From the NCBI RefSeq assembly GCF_012275535.1, contig NZ_JAAVTK010000018.1, positions 1 through 64,000 of the forward strand: a stretch of DNA of 64,000 bases, in the 5' to 3' direction. Source of the DNA: Hymenobacter artigasi (GTDB lineage Bacteria; Bacteroidota; Bacteroidia; Cytophagales; Hymenobacteraceae). Both the position numbers and the translations under genes were made by a program. Shown here in pieces: positions 9,054-18,077 of this stretch (position 1 is its first letter; each line of letters opens with the position of its first letter). The notes under the pieces are model-generated. The model made no database searches and was not told the DNA's origin. It saw only the letters and a list, made by a program, of their open reading frames with translations.

Positions 9054-12000
9054 GTGAGTAAACCTTTTACCTTTCAAAAGCTGAGCCTGGCCTTGCTCGG
9101 CCTGCTGCCGCTGTCTGCGCTGCACGCGCAGTCCATCCCCTCCCAGCAGGCTATGGAAAAAGTGCTGGCTGTGCGCAGCCAGTGGGCCGGCCCCGGCTTC
9201 GCGCCCGCCGACTTGCGCCTGAGCAGCGCCTACGCCGATGCCAACGGCCTGGAGCACATGTATGTGCAGCAGCTTTACCAGGGCATTCCGGTATTTAACA
9301 AAGTGCAGTCGCTGGCCTTTATGGGCGGGCGGCTGGCCTCGCACACCGGGGCGTTTGTGCCGGCCAAGCAGCTGGCCGCCGTGCCCGCCACGCCGGCCAT
9401 TACGGCCGCTGTGGCCGTGAGCCGCGCCCTGCAGCACCTAGACCAGCCCTTTGCCGCTACCCCGATGCGCCTCACGGAAGCGAATGGGCCTGAAGCCCGC
9501 CAGACTTTTGCCGCCAGCGGCGTGGCCCGGCACGACATTGTGGCCAGCCTGACCTGGGCGTTTGATGAGGCCGGCAAGCCCCACCTGACCTGGAACGTGA
9601 ACATCGACCTGCTGGGCTCGCCCGATTGGTGGAACGTGCGGATTGATGCCGCCACGGGTGCCTTCGTGAGCCAGGACAACTGGACGGTGAGCGAAGCCGC
9701 TGCCCAGCGCGCCCAGCCAGCCGCCACGACTGCCAAAGGCACGATGAGTGCCGCCGCGCAGTTTTTGCCCCCGCCCCCGCCGCCCACTACTACCTCGTCA
9801 TCGTACCTGGTGGTGCCCTTCCCCCGGGAGCGGCCTGCAGCTACGGGTCTTCAGACCGAAACTGACCCATGGCTGAAGGCCGGCGCCACCAACAACGCCA
9901 CCACCCACGGCTGGAACTTCGACGGCACCACCAATTATGCCTTCACGCGGGGCAACAACGTGGCGGCTTACGACGATGCAGCCAACGTGAACGCGCCCGG
10001 CAACTACGCCAACTCGCAAACGGCTGCCCCGAGCCTCAGCTTCAACTACACGCCCGATTTCACCACCGCACCCGGCGGTGTTACCAACCGCAACGCGGCC
10101 GTGGTGAACCTGTTCTACTGGAACAACATCATTCACGACATCACCTACCAGTACGGCTTCACGGAGGCCGCCGGCAACTTCCAAGCCGATAACCTGGGCC
10201 GGGGCGGTACCGGCAACGACTACGTGAAGGCCGAAGCCCAGGACGGCGCCGGCACCAACAACGCCAACTTCAGCACGCCGGCCGATGGCAGCAGCGGCCG
10301 CATGCAGATGTACCTCTGGACCGCCCCGGCGCAGGCTTACGCCCTGACCGTGACGGCCCCCAGCACCGTGGCCGGCAGCTACATGGCCGTGGAAGGCGGC
10401 TTCAGCACCGCCAACAGCCTGGCCACGCTGGGCCCCATCGCGGGGCAGCTGGCACTGTATGGCGACGCGGGCAACCTGGGCTGCGTGGCCGCTACCGGTA
10501 CCGCGCTCACCGGCAAAATCGCGCTGATTTACCGGGGTACCTGCAGCTTTGCGCCCAAGGTGAAAAACGCCCAGCTGGCCGGTGCCATTGCCGCTATTGT
10601 GGTGAACAACGTGGCCGGCGCCCCTACGGTAATGGGCGGCACCGACAATACCGTTACCATTCCGTCGGTGATGATTTCGCAGGCCGACGGCGCAGTCCTG
10701 GACGCCCAGATTGCCAACAACGTGCAGGTGACCCTGCCCCGCGCAACGCCCCCCGGCCCGATGCTGGACGGCGACCTCGACAACGGCATTGTGGTGCACG
10801 AGTACGGCCACGGCGTATCGACCCGCCTCACGGGCGGCCCTACCAACAGCAGCTGCCTCAACAACGCCGAGCAAGGCGGCGAAGGCTGGAGCGACTACCT
10901 GGCCCTGATGATGACCACCGACTGGGCCACTGCTGCCCTCGCCGACGGCCCCAACGCCCGCCCCGTGGGCACCTACGCCAGCGGCCAGGCCGCTACGGCC
11001 AGGGGCATCCGCCGCTACCCCTACTCCACCAGCCTCACGGTGAACCCACTGACCTACGCCAACGTGGCCACCAACCCCGAGGTGCACGCCATTGGCGAAA
11101 TCTGGTGCGCGGTGCTGTGGGACATGACCTGGAACGTGATTCAGCAGCGCGGCCGCATCGAGCCCAACCTGTATAACGGCGCTGCCAACGGCGGCAACAA
11201 CGTTGCCATGCAGCTCGTAATGCAAGGCCTGAAGCTGCAGCCCTGCCAGCCCGGCTTCCTCGATTCGCGCGACGCTATTCTGGCCGCCGACTCCCTGCTC
11301 TACCAGGGCCAGTACCACTGCACCATCTGGAACGCCTTTGCGCGCCGGGGCATGGGCTACAGTGCCGTGCAGGGCTCTTCGGGCAGTGCCACCGACCAAA
11401 CGGCGGCTTTCGACATGCCGCCGCCCGTCACGCTGCAGAAGGTAACGCCGCTGGTTTCCGGCAACACGTTCAGCAACGAGTATAAGCTGACCTGCAACTG
11501 CAGCCTGCCCACCGCCCCCTACACCCTCACCACCGAGCTGCCCACGGGCATGCAGTTTGTGAGCAGCACCACCGGCGGCACGCTGGTAGGCAATAAGGTG
11601 ACGTTCAGCAACCTCAACTTCACGGCACTGGGCCAGACGCGCACGCTGCGCTTCCAGAGCCAGGCCACGACGGCCGGGGCCTGCGCGCCGGTTACGCCCG
11701 TGAACGACAACCGCGAGGCCAACACGGCAGGCGGCTTTGCGGCTACGCCCATCACCGGCACGGCTACCTGGGCCACCAGCACGGCCTACGCCAATAGCGG
11801 CACCACCTCGTGGTGGGCCACGGCCCCGGCCACGCCCACCGATTTCGTGCTGACGTCGGCCCCGTTCACACCCACGGGCCTGTCGGTGCTCTCCATCTAT
11901 CACTACTTCGACTTTGAGGGCAGCTACGATGGCGGCACCGTGGAAATTTCCACCAACAACGGCACCACCTGGCAGAACCCGGCCACCCTCTGGCTGCAGA

Positions 12001-12608
12001 ATGGCTACAACAGCACTTTCGACGCCAGCACCACCGCCCCCGGCCAGAAATGCTTCTCGGGCCGGAGCGTAACGGGCACCGCCGGCTTCATCCGCTCGGC
12101 GCTCGACCTGCGCTCCTTCGCCGGCATGCCCATGCTCGTCCGTTTCCGCACCCGCACCGACGACGGCAGCCCCGGCACGTTTGAGGGCTGGTTTATCGAT
12201 GACATCCAGGTTATCAATGGCTGCGGCGGCAACCAGATTGTGGAGCTGCGCAACGGTGCCAACACCCTGCAAAGCACGCAAACGGTAACCACCTACCTGC
12301 TGCCCGCCTCGGTAACGGCCCAGAAAGCCGGCTTGGCACAGGCCAGCGAGTTCACGGCCCAGCCCAACCCCTTCGGCTCGCAGGGCCTGCAGCTGCGCCT
12401 GAACCTGCCTTCGGCCCAGCCCCAAATGGAACTCACCCTCTACGACGTGGCCGGCCGCCAGCTGCTGCACCGCACCGTGGAGCGCGTAGCCGGTGGCACC
12501 AGCAACCTCACCTGGAACGAAGCCGCCAGCCTGCGCGCCGGCCTCTACCTGGTGCGCCTGCAGCTGCCCGATGGCAGCAGCACCATGCTGCGCGTAGAGC
12601 GGGAATAA
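9054..12608 (+). CDS. M36 (fungalysin) family extracellular metallopeptidase, T9SS substrate
   Basis: A 1184-residue secreted zinc endopeptidase. GTG at 9054 is the start: it gives a signal peptide ending at LHAQ, and no closer ATG fits. A propeptide (about 30-220) precedes the M36 catalytic domain, whose HEYGH zinc motif lies at residues 582-586 and third-ligand motif GEGWSDY near 610. A PA (protease-associated) domain is inserted between about 440 and 560, where an extracellular loop of the family usually carries it. After the catalytic domain come a DUF11-like beta domain, a jelly-roll-like region (IYHYFDFEGSYDGG) and a T9SS sorting domain (QPNPFGSQGLQL to the end). It probably degrades extracellular protein for uptake. 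Confidence 0.93.
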   Translation: MSKPFTFQKLSLALLGLLPLSALHAQSIPSQQAMEKVLAVRSQWAGPGFAPADLRLSSAYADANGLEHMYVQQLYQGIPVFNKVQSLAFMGGRLASHTGAFVPAKQLAAVPATPAITAAVAVSRALQHLDQPFAATPMRLTEANGPEARQTFAASGVARHDIVASLTWAFDEAGKPHLTWNVNIDLLGSPDWWNVRIDAATGAFVSQDNWTVSEAAAQRAQPAATTAKGTMSAAAQFLPPPPPPTTTSSSYLVVPFPRERPAATGLQTETDPWLKAGATNNATTHGWNFDGTTNYAFTRGNNVAAYDDAANVNAPGNYANSQTAAPSLSFNYTPDFTTAPGGVTNRNAAVVNLFYWNNIIHDITYQYGFTEAAGNFQADNLGRGGTGNDYVKAEAQDGAGTNNANFSTPADGSSGRMQMYLWTAPAQAYALTVTAPSTVAGSYMAVEGGFSTANSLATLGPIAGQLALYGDAGNLGCVAATGTALTGKIALIYRGTCSFAPKVKNAQLAGAIAAIVVNNVAGAPTVMGGTDNTVTIPSVMISQADGAVLDAQIANNVQVTLPRATPPGPMLDGDLDNGIVVHEYGHGVSTRLTGGPTNSSCLNNAEQGGEGWSDYLALMMTTDWATAALADGPNARPVGTYASGQAATARGIRRYPYSTSLTVNPLTYANVATNPEVHAIGEIWCAVLWDMTWNVIQQRGRIEPNLYNGAANGGNNVAMQLVMQGLKLQPCQPGFLDSRDAILAADSLLYQGQYHCTIWNAFARRGMGYSAVQGSSGSATDQTAAFDMPPPVTLQKVTPLVSGNTFSNEYKLTCNCSLPTAPYTLTTELPTGMQFVSSTTGGTLVGNKVTFSNLNFTALGQTRTLRFQSQATTAGACAPVTPVNDNREANTAGGFAATPITGTATWATSTAYANSGTTSWWATAPATPTDFVLTSAPFTPTGLSVLSIYHYFDFEGSYDGGTVEISTNNGTTWQNPATLWLQNGYNSTFDASTTAPGQKCFSGRSVTGTAGFIRSALDLRSFAGMPMLVRFRTRTDDGSPGTFEGWFIDDIQVINGCGGNQIVELRNGANTLQSTQTVTTYLLPASVTAQKAGLAQASEFTAQPNPFGSQGLQLRLNLPSAQPQMELTLYDVAGRQLLHRTVERVAGGTSNLTWNEAASLRAGLYLVRLQLPDGSSTMLRVERE

Positions 12609-12630
12609 CCGCTGATTAACCAGTTACAGA

Positions 12631-12662
12631 AAAGGCCCGCTGAGTTTCAGCGGGCCTTTTTC
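12631..12662 (+). terminator. terminator after the M36 peptidase gene
   Basis: AAAGGCCCGCTGA and TCAGCGGGCCTTTTT form a 13-bp stem with a three-base loop and a T tail. Confidence 0.93.
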
Positions 12663-12677
12663 GTGGAAAGTAAATCA

Positions 12678-12761
12678 CCTGCCGGTCTGACCGCTCTAGG
12701 CGGTCTGACCGGTTGAAGTACCTTCGATTTCGTTTGCACTTCAACCGGTCAGACCGGCAGG
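12678..12761. repeat. compound palindromic repeat
   Basis: The 11-mer CGGTCTGACCG occurs twice directly (from 12683 and 12701) and again inverted near 12746. The second copy and its 3' flank (12701-12719, ending GGTTGAAGT) are the exact complement of 12738-12756, giving a 19-bp stem with an 18-nt loop. The 11-mer is itself a near-palindrome. The element lies between converging genes, next to a separate terminator, and is not itself followed by a T run, which argues for an interspersed repeat rather than a second terminator. Confidence 0.75.
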
Positions 12762-12802
12762 CAAGATTTGCATACGATTGATTTTGACGGTCCGCTCAGC
12801 CC

Positions 12803-13522
12803 TTAGCCGTGCACGGCCAGGTGCGCGTGGTCGCGCAGAATGGTTTTTAGAAATGGGGCATCCTGCAAGGTGGTCTGGATGCCGGTAATGGACTTCACCT
12901 TGTTGGCCACCTCATTCAGCAGCAAATAGTTTTCCTGCTTGCTGCCGTGGTGAAGCAGCTTGCGAATGAGCGCCACATCATGGTCGGACAGGGCGGCGGC
13001 CTGGGCAAATACCGGCTGGTAGCCCGCAATGGCCGTTACCTCGGCCGCCAACGGCGTGGCGTAGCCGGACCGCTTTTTGAGGCTGATGACGGTGGTACCG
13101 GCCGCGAGGTCGCCCAGGCGCTGGCCCCGGCCGTTGAGCAGGATGGCGACCAGAGCCACCACGCCCGACGTGGCCACGATTTCGATGGGCCGCAGCAGCC
13201 AGCGCAGCAGGTAGTCGCCGAGGCCGGCCCGCGTGCCATCCATCCGCACCACGCGCAGGCTGAGGGCTTTTTTGCCCAGCGTCTGGCCATTGAGAAATAC
13301 CTCGCAGGCCAGCATGTAGAAGGTGGTGGGCAGCAAGGGAATTACCTGGCCGGCCCTCCCACCGGGGCTCAGGTGGTACTGGCCGTTGAGCACGCTCCAG
13401 GCAATGAACCACACGAAATACAGGCCGTAGTCGATAATTGACGCCACAATGCGGTCGCCAACGCTGGCAATCTCATATTCGAGGGAAACGTTTTGAGTGG
13501 TCTGAATGCGGATGGTGCTCAT
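12803..13522 (-). CDS. RDD family membrane protein
   Basis: A 239-residue integral membrane protein of the RDD family. The ATG at 13522 is chosen over a much longer upstream frame because MSTIRIQTTQN is followed at once by the family's first helix with Arg and Asp (GDRIVASIIDYGL, residues 22-34). Three or so transmembrane segments follow, and the GQRLGDLAAGTTVI signature ends the membrane domain. A C-terminal soluble helix-rich tail of about 80 residues follows. The family has been linked to ion exchange and to membrane-stress operons. It diverges from the spoIIM-like gene and belongs to the MoxR-associated cluster by position. Confidence 0.9.
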   Translation of the reverse strand: MSTIRIQTTQNVSLEYEIASVGDRIVASIIDYGLYFVWFIAWSVLNGQYHLSPGGRAGQVIPLLPTTFYMLACEVFLNGQTLGKKALSLRVVRMDGTRAGLGDYLLRWLLRPIEIVATSGVVALVAILLNGRGQRLGDLAAGTTVISLKKRSGYATPLAAEVTAIAGYQPVFAQAAALSDHDVALIRKLLHHGSKQENYLLLNEVANKVKSITGIQTTLQDAPFLKTILRDHAHLAVHG

Positions 13523-13620
13523 GAGCGGGCCGGCGGCAGCGGCGGGGTAATGTGGTGGCCAAGATTCGGCCGCGAAAAGTACGGCAGCGCCGGGTATATA
13601 ACCCACCGGGCGGCGCGGTG

Positions 13621-13647
13621 TTGGCGCGCGTCGCAGACGCGCGCCAA
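13621..13647. repeat. perfect GC-rich hairpin upstream of the SpoIIM-like gene
   Basis: TTGGCGCGCGTC and GACGCGCGCCAA form a perfect 12-bp stem around the loop GCA. It lies in the divergent promoter region between the RDD and SpoIIM-like genes and ends 2 bp before the proposed -33 element. Its form, xGTC-GCA-GACx, resembles the small hairpins inside the repeat at 61881-62050. Confidence 0.75.
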
Positions 13648-13648
13648 C

Positions 13649-13680
13649 TTGTGCTGCTATCACCGCTTGTGCTACCTTTA
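13649..13680 (+). promoter_or_regulatory. probable promoter of the SpoIIM/DUF4129/MoxR operon
   Basis: TTG at 13649 and TACCTTTA at 13673-13680 are separated by 21 nt, close to the Bacteroidota consensus (TAnnTTTG, last base differs). The ATG follows 19 nt later. Confidence 0.55.
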
Positions 13681-13699
13681 AGGTCCTATCCCACGCCCC

Positions 13700-14665
13700 A
13701 TGCGCGAAGCCCTTTTTCTGCGGCAAAACCAGGCCCGGTGGCAGCAATACGAAACCCAGCCCGCCGTCAATCCCGACGAGCTGGCCGCCCGCTTCGTAGC
13801 CCTGACCGATGACCTGGCCTACGCCCAAACCTTCTACCCGGAATCGCCCACCACGGCCTACCTCAACGGCCTCACCGGCAAGCTGCACCAGGCCATTTAC
13901 AAGAATAAAGCCGAGGCCCGGGGCCGTTTCGGGCACTTCTGGGTGCGCGAGCTGCCGCTTGTGGTGAGCCGCCACCAGGCTGTGCTGGCCTGGACGCTGC
14001 TGTTTTTTGTGCTGTGCACGGCCCTGGGAGCCCTTTCGGCGGCGTATGACGATACCTTCGTGCGCAGCATTCTCGGCGATGGCTACGTGAACCAGACGCT
14101 GGAAAACATCCAAAAGGGCGACCCGATGGCCATTTACAAGAGCGACGAGGAAACGTCGATGTTCCTCTTCATCACCTTCAACAACATCAAGGTGGCGCTC
14201 ACGGCCTTTGCCATGGGCATCACGGCGGGGCTGGGCACGGGCGCGGCGCTGTTCTACAACGGCCTTATGCTGGGCTCGTTCCAGTATTTTTTCTACAAGC
14301 AGCATGTATTGGCCGCCTCGGTGCTCACCATCTGGATTCACGGCACGCTGGAGATTTCGGCCATTGTGCTGGCCGGCGGCGCGGGGTTTGTGATGGCGAA
14401 AGGCATCCTGTTTCCGGGCACCCACGGCCGGGCCGAGTCGTTCCGGCACGCAGCCCGCGAGGGCGGCAAGCTGGCGCTTGGGCTGGTGCCCATTTTCATC
14501 CTGGCCGGCTTTCTGGAGAGCTTCGTAACGCGCCACACCGAGATGCCGGTGGCGGCCAGCGTGGCCATCATCGGCGGCTCGGCAGCGTTCATTGTGTGGT
14601 ACTTCGGGTGGTATCCGTGGCGGCTGCGGCGGCAGGGCGCGGCGCTGGCCGCACCCAAATCCTGA
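13700..14665 (+). CDS. stage II sporulation protein M-like membrane protein
   Basis: A 321-residue integral membrane protein of the SpoIIM (DUF95) family. A cytoplasmic N-terminus (MREALFLRQNQARWQQYE) with two helices precedes a first membrane segment at about residue 93 (AVLAWTLLFFVLCTALG). It is followed by an extracytoplasmic loop and four or five more hydrophobic segments, including MFLFITFNNIKVALTAFAMG and the conserved WIHGTLEISAIVLAGGAGF. This non-sporulating lineage uses the family in MoxR/DUF58-type clusters, not in engulfment. It leads an operon of closely spaced genes. A physical link to the RDD protein is likely from context but not shown. Confidence 0.9.
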   Translation: MREALFLRQNQARWQQYETQPAVNPDELAARFVALTDDLAYAQTFYPESPTTAYLNGLTGKLHQAIYKNKAEARGRFGHFWVRELPLVVSRHQAVLAWTLLFFVLCTALGALSAAYDDTFVRSILGDGYVNQTLENIQKGDPMAIYKSDEETSMFLFITFNNIKVALTAFAMGITAGLGTGAALFYNGLMLGSFQYFFYKQHVLAASVLTIWIHGTLEISAIVLAGGAGFVMAKGILFPGTHGRAESFRHAAREGGKLALGLVPIFILAGFLESFVTRHTEMPVAASVAIIGGSAAFIVWYFGWYPWRLRRQGAALAAPKS

Positions 14666-14690
14666 TTTTTTTGCCTTCCTTTTTTCGGTT

Positions 14691-15656
14691 ATGATTCCAC
14701 GTACTACCACGCGCTTCACCCAAGAGTCGGATTTTCGCCAGCTGCGGGATTTCGGCCAGAAGTTTTCGGCCACCTTCGAATTTATCGGCGCGCATTGGCG
14801 GGGGCTGGGCCAGGTCATGCTCTACCTGGTGCTGCCAACGGCCATCTTGCAGGGCATATTGACGGCCCTGCTCCAAAACCAGGTATTAACCCAGGCCCTG
14901 CACGTAGCGGGCACCGGCGTGAGCAAGCTGCAACAGATGACGATGCTCAACGGCATGTACCAATCGCCCATTTACTGGGTAAACGTGGCCATCAGCGGCA
15001 TTTTCATTATGTTCCTAGTGCTCACCGTGTACGGCTACGTGCGCTGCTGCCTGCGGCCCGTGCCCTCGCCCTCGCCCATCGGTGTGGGAGAAGTGTGGGA
15101 GGTGGTGAAACGCGAATTTATCGGCTCCTACCTTTCGTATTTCGGCTTGCTGATAGTGATAGTTATTGGCTTTTTTCTACTTGGTTTCCCCGGCATCTAC
15201 CTTTCGGTGGCCTTCAGCTTGTTTTATATTACGAAAGTGGTGGAGGGCACGGGCTTTATGGGCACTTGCCAGCGCTGCCTGCAGCTGGTGCGGGGCAAAT
15301 GGTGGTCCACGTTCGGGCTGATAATGGTGATGTCATTTGCGCTGGGCATTGTGATAGCCGTGGTAGGCGGCGTAGTGGGCGGCGTGTCGTATTTCGCGGC
15401 CAAGCAGGTTGGCTTTCTTCAGACCACTGACCCCAGCAGCTCATTGGGTTTGTTCACCGTTATCACGTCGGCTCTTACCGGCCTGATAAACCTGCTCATC
15501 TACCCGCCCCTACTGCTGGCCCTTGCCTTCCAATATTTTAACCTGGTAGAGCGCCGCGATGGGGTGGGCCTGCGCAATATGGTGAACCAACTGGGCCAGG
15601 CCCCGGCCGCCGTGCACAACGCCGACTACCGCCCCGACGACGAAGGCGAATACTAG
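14691..15656 (+). CDS. polytopic membrane protein of the MoxR cluster
   Basis: A 321-residue membrane protein. ATG at 14691 lies 25 bp after the SpoIIM-like gene and removes a spurious in-frame extension that overlaps it. The N-terminus carries a short soluble stretch (FTQESDFRQLRDFGQKFS), then five to six hydrophobic segments, for example QVMLYLVLPTAILQGIL and FGLLIVIVIGFFLLGFPG. The pattern resembles the membrane domain found beside glycerophosphodiester phosphodiesterases and in DUF4013-type proteins, but I do not recognise a diagnostic motif and assign no reaction. Its position between SpoIIM-like and DUF4129 genes suggests it is a standard part of this operon in the lineage. Confidence 0.78.
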   Translation: MIPRTTTRFTQESDFRQLRDFGQKFSATFEFIGAHWRGLGQVMLYLVLPTAILQGILTALLQNQVLTQALHVAGTGVSKLQQMTMLNGMYQSPIYWVNVAISGIFIMFLVLTVYGYVRCCLRPVPSPSPIGVGEVWEVVKREFIGSYLSYFGLLIVIVIGFFLLGFPGIYLSVAFSLFYITKVVEGTGFMGTCQRCLQLVRGKWWSTFGLIMVMSFALGIVIAVVGGVVGGVSYFAAKQVGFLQTTDPSSSLGLFTVITSALTGLINLLIYPPLLLALAFQYFNLVERRDGVGLRNMVNQLGQAPAAVHNADYRPDDEGEY

Positions 15657-15729
15657 CATTACTTTCGGCAGTGGCCGTACCGGCTAACTTGCTGAAAACC
15701 GACCTTTTTTCCTTCCCCCCGCTTTATTC

Positions 15730-16509
15730 GTGTCTGCTTTCTCATCCTGGTTTCGGGCCTTGCTGTTGGTGTTGGTGCTGGCTGCGCCGGCCCGGGCCGC
15801 CCTGCCCGATGCTCCGGAACGGCCCGCTGCCGCCCAGCTCCTGCCGCCCGATACCGGCCCGGCCCCGCGCCTGCGCCGCCCCGATGCCGCCCGCCTGCAG
15901 GAGCTGCGCGGGCAGCGCGAGTTTCAGTACCTTGAGCCCGCCACCCGCGCCGAGCAAAGCGCCTGGAGCCTGTTTTGGGCGCGGGTGTGGCAGACGATTA
16001 TCGAGTGGCTGAACAGCCGCAGCTACGGCCACTTCTGGCGCTGGGTGTTTTATGCGCTGTTTTTGGGAGCGGGCGTGTTTGTGGTGCTCAAACTTTTGCA
16101 AATCGACTTCACGGCCATGTTGGGCCGCTCGCCCCGCCGCGTGCCGCTGGCCTATGACACCGCCGCCGAAAACATTCACGAAGTGGACTTTACCACCCGG
16201 CTGGCCGAGGCCGAAGCGGCCGGCAACTGGCGGCTGGCCGTGCGCCTGGGCTACCTGCAGCTGCTGAAAAGCCTGTCGGACCGTGGCCTCATCAACTGGC
16301 AGCCCGACAAAACCAACCACGCCTACCTAGCCGAATTGCCGCCCACGGGCACAATCAGGGCCGATTTCCGGGAGATAACCCGGCAATTTGAGTTTGTGTG
16401 GTACGGCGAGCTGGCCCTGTCGGCACCCCTATACGAGCGGGTGCGGGCCGGGCACCGCGCTTTTCAAACGCTGGTGGCCGGCGGCAGTACCGCCCGGCGC
16501 GCCGCCTGA
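15730..16509 (+). CDS. DUF4129 domain-containing membrane protein
   Basis: A 259-residue protein read from GTG at 15730, which gives a signal sequence ending in APARAA. A proline-rich periplasmic segment (about 25-75) leads to one membrane helix (WVFYALFLGAGVFVVLKLL, about 100-120). The C-terminal cytoplasmic part is DUF4129, with the hallmark order LGYLQLLKSLSDRGLINW, then DKTNHAYLAEL, then FEFVWYGEL. DUF4129 proteins accompany MoxR and DUF58 genes and, in some lineages, are fused to transglutaminase domains, which is not the case here. No enzymatic role can be named. The 73-bp upstream gap is the largest inside this operon. Confidence 0.88.
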   Translation: MSAFSSWFRALLLVLVLAAPARAALPDAPERPAAAQLLPPDTGPAPRLRRPDAARLQELRGQREFQYLEPATRAEQSAWSLFWARVWQTIIEWLNSRSYGHFWRWVFYALFLGAGVFVVLKLLQIDFTAMLGRSPRRVPLAYDTAAENIHEVDFTTRLAEAEAAGNWRLAVRLGYLQLLKSLSDRGLINWQPDKTNHAYLAELPPTGTIRADFREITRQFEFVWYGELALSAPLYERVRAGHRAFQTLVAGGSTARRAA

Positions 16510-16526
16510 GTTAATTTTCCTGTCTC

Positions 16527-18065
16527 ATGACCTCGAATTTCCGCTGGTATCTGCTGGGTTTGCTGGCCCTGTTTGGTGCCTACGTGGCGCTGGAATACTA
16601 CCGCCCCAAGCCGGTGGACTGGCGCCCCACGCTCGTCAACAAGGATAAAATTCCCTACGGCACCTACGTGCTATACGACCAGCTGCCGCGCCTGCTCGGC
16701 ACTGATTCCGTGCAGACCACGCGCCTGCCTATCTACAATCAACTCACCGGCGTGGCCCTGGAAGTGACCGATGCGCTGGCCGAAGCACAGTCGCGCACCA
16801 TCACCACCGAAGCCCGCCCGGAGCCCACGGCAGACGCAACCACAACTACTGAATCCGATTCAACCACTTCCGAATCAGATTCTTCTACATCAGATTCAAC
16901 TTCTGAAACTGATTCCGGCGCTACGGCAACGGCCTCGACCAACACGCCGGCTACTTCGGAGGAAGGCGCGGATGCTGACGAAACCACAACGCCGGACAGC
17001 ACCGCCCAAACCGAGAACTCAGCCGATGAGGAGGAGGAGGATATACCGCAACACGATTTGGTAGCCAGCCACCTGCGCCACGTCCGCGCCAACTACCTGT
17101 TTGTGAACACTGAATTCGCGGCGGACAAGGCCGACGCGCACGCCCTGCTGCGCTTCATCGCCAACGGCAACGACTTGTTCATCGTGGCCGAGAACTTTGG
17201 CGATTCCACCAGCGCGCTGCTCGATACGCTGGGCATCCGCACGCGGGTGGTGAAGCTGCCCACCCACGCCGGCCCGCATGGCCTGCCCGTGCCCGACTCG
17301 GTGACGGTGCGCTTTACCAACCCTGCCCTGGCCGGGCCGCGCTACCGCCTGCCGGGCGGCGATGCCAACGTGCGCTTCGTGGTGGATTCGGGCCGCGTGG
17401 GCCGCGCTCTGGCCACCGATGCACAGGGCCGCCCCGTGTTCGTGCGCCTCGACTACGGCCGGGGCCATGTGTACCTGTGCACGGTGCCCATTGCCTTCAC
17501 CAACCAGTTTGTGCTGCGGCCGGCCACCAGCCAGTTCGCGGCCACGGCCCTCTCCTACCTGCCCGCCCGCCCCACGTGGTGGGATGAATACCAGAAGCAG
17601 GGCCGCCTGGGTAACCAGTCGCTGCTGCGCCTCGTGAGCAGCCACGAAGCGCTGAATACGGCCTGGTACCTGCTCATTATTGGCGGGCTATTGTTTGTGC
17701 TGGTGGAGGCGCGGCGGCGGCAGCGCATTATTCCCACCATCAAGCCTTTGCCCAATACCACTTTGCTGTTTACGCGCACGGTGGCCAGCCTCTACCGCCA
17801 GGGCAGCAGCCACGCGCTGATTGCGGAAAAGAAAGTGGGGCTGTTTATGGATTACCTCCGCACCCGCTTCCAGGAACCGAGCCCGGATTTTGGCGATGAG
17901 GATTTTCGGGAGCGGCTCAGCCAGAAATCGGGCCTCACCCGGCCCCGCGTCGATGAGTTGCTGCGGCTGGTGAACTTCGCCCGCACCGCCCCGCAGATGA
18001 ACGACCAGCAGCTGCTACAATTGAGCCGGGCACTGACTGACTTTAAGCGCGAAGCCCGCCGCTAA
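16527..18065 (+). CDS. DUF4350 domain-containing membrane protein with acidic Ser/Thr insert
   Basis: A 512-residue protein anchored by an N-terminal helix (residues 6-22). DUF4350 begins at about 55 (GTYVLYDQLPRLLG) and continues after a low-complexity insert at about 95-170. The insert is made almost only of Ser, Thr, Asp, Glu and Ala, with alternating SDSTS and ESDS runs. Conserved strands resume with LRHVRANYLFVNTEFA and FIANGNDLFIVAENFGDS. A second membrane helix lies near 375-390 (AWYLLIIGGLLFVLVEA), then a cytoplasmic helical tail. It sits 17 bp after the DUF4129 gene, so the products are made together. The function is unknown. The insert may be a flexible extracytoplasmic linker. Confidence 0.87.
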   Translation: MTSNFRWYLLGLLALFGAYVALEYYRPKPVDWRPTLVNKDKIPYGTYVLYDQLPRLLGTDSVQTTRLPIYNQLTGVALEVTDALAEAQSRTITTEARPEPTADATTTTESDSTTSESDSSTSDSTSETDSGATATASTNTPATSEEGADADETTTPDSTAQTENSADEEEEDIPQHDLVASHLRHVRANYLFVNTEFAADKADAHALLRFIANGNDLFIVAENFGDSTSALLDTLGIRTRVVKLPTHAGPHGLPVPDSVTVRFTNPALAGPRYRLPGGDANVRFVVDSGRVGRALATDAQGRPVFVRLDYGRGHVYLCTVPIAFTNQFVLRPATSQFAATALSYLPARPTWWDEYQKQGRLGNQSLLRLVSSHEALNTAWYLLIIGGLLFVLVEARRRQRIIPTIKPLPNTTLLFTRTVASLYRQGSSHALIAEKKVGLFMDYLRTRFQEPSPDFGDEDFRERLSQKSGLTRPRVDELLRLVNFARTAPQMNDQQLLQLSRALTDFKREARR

Positions 18066-18077
18066 CCCCTGTTCGCC

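Noticed and set aside
9798..12470. 890-codon open frame antisense to the M36 peptidase gene
   Set aside because: Same cause. It has low-complexity Gly/Ala/Arg/Val composition, and the sense strand has catalytic motifs.
13523..14818. N-terminal extension of the RDD protein across the SpoIIM-like gene
   Set aside because: The extension is antisense to a real gene and is not protein-like. The ATG at 13522 leads directly into the first RDD helix.
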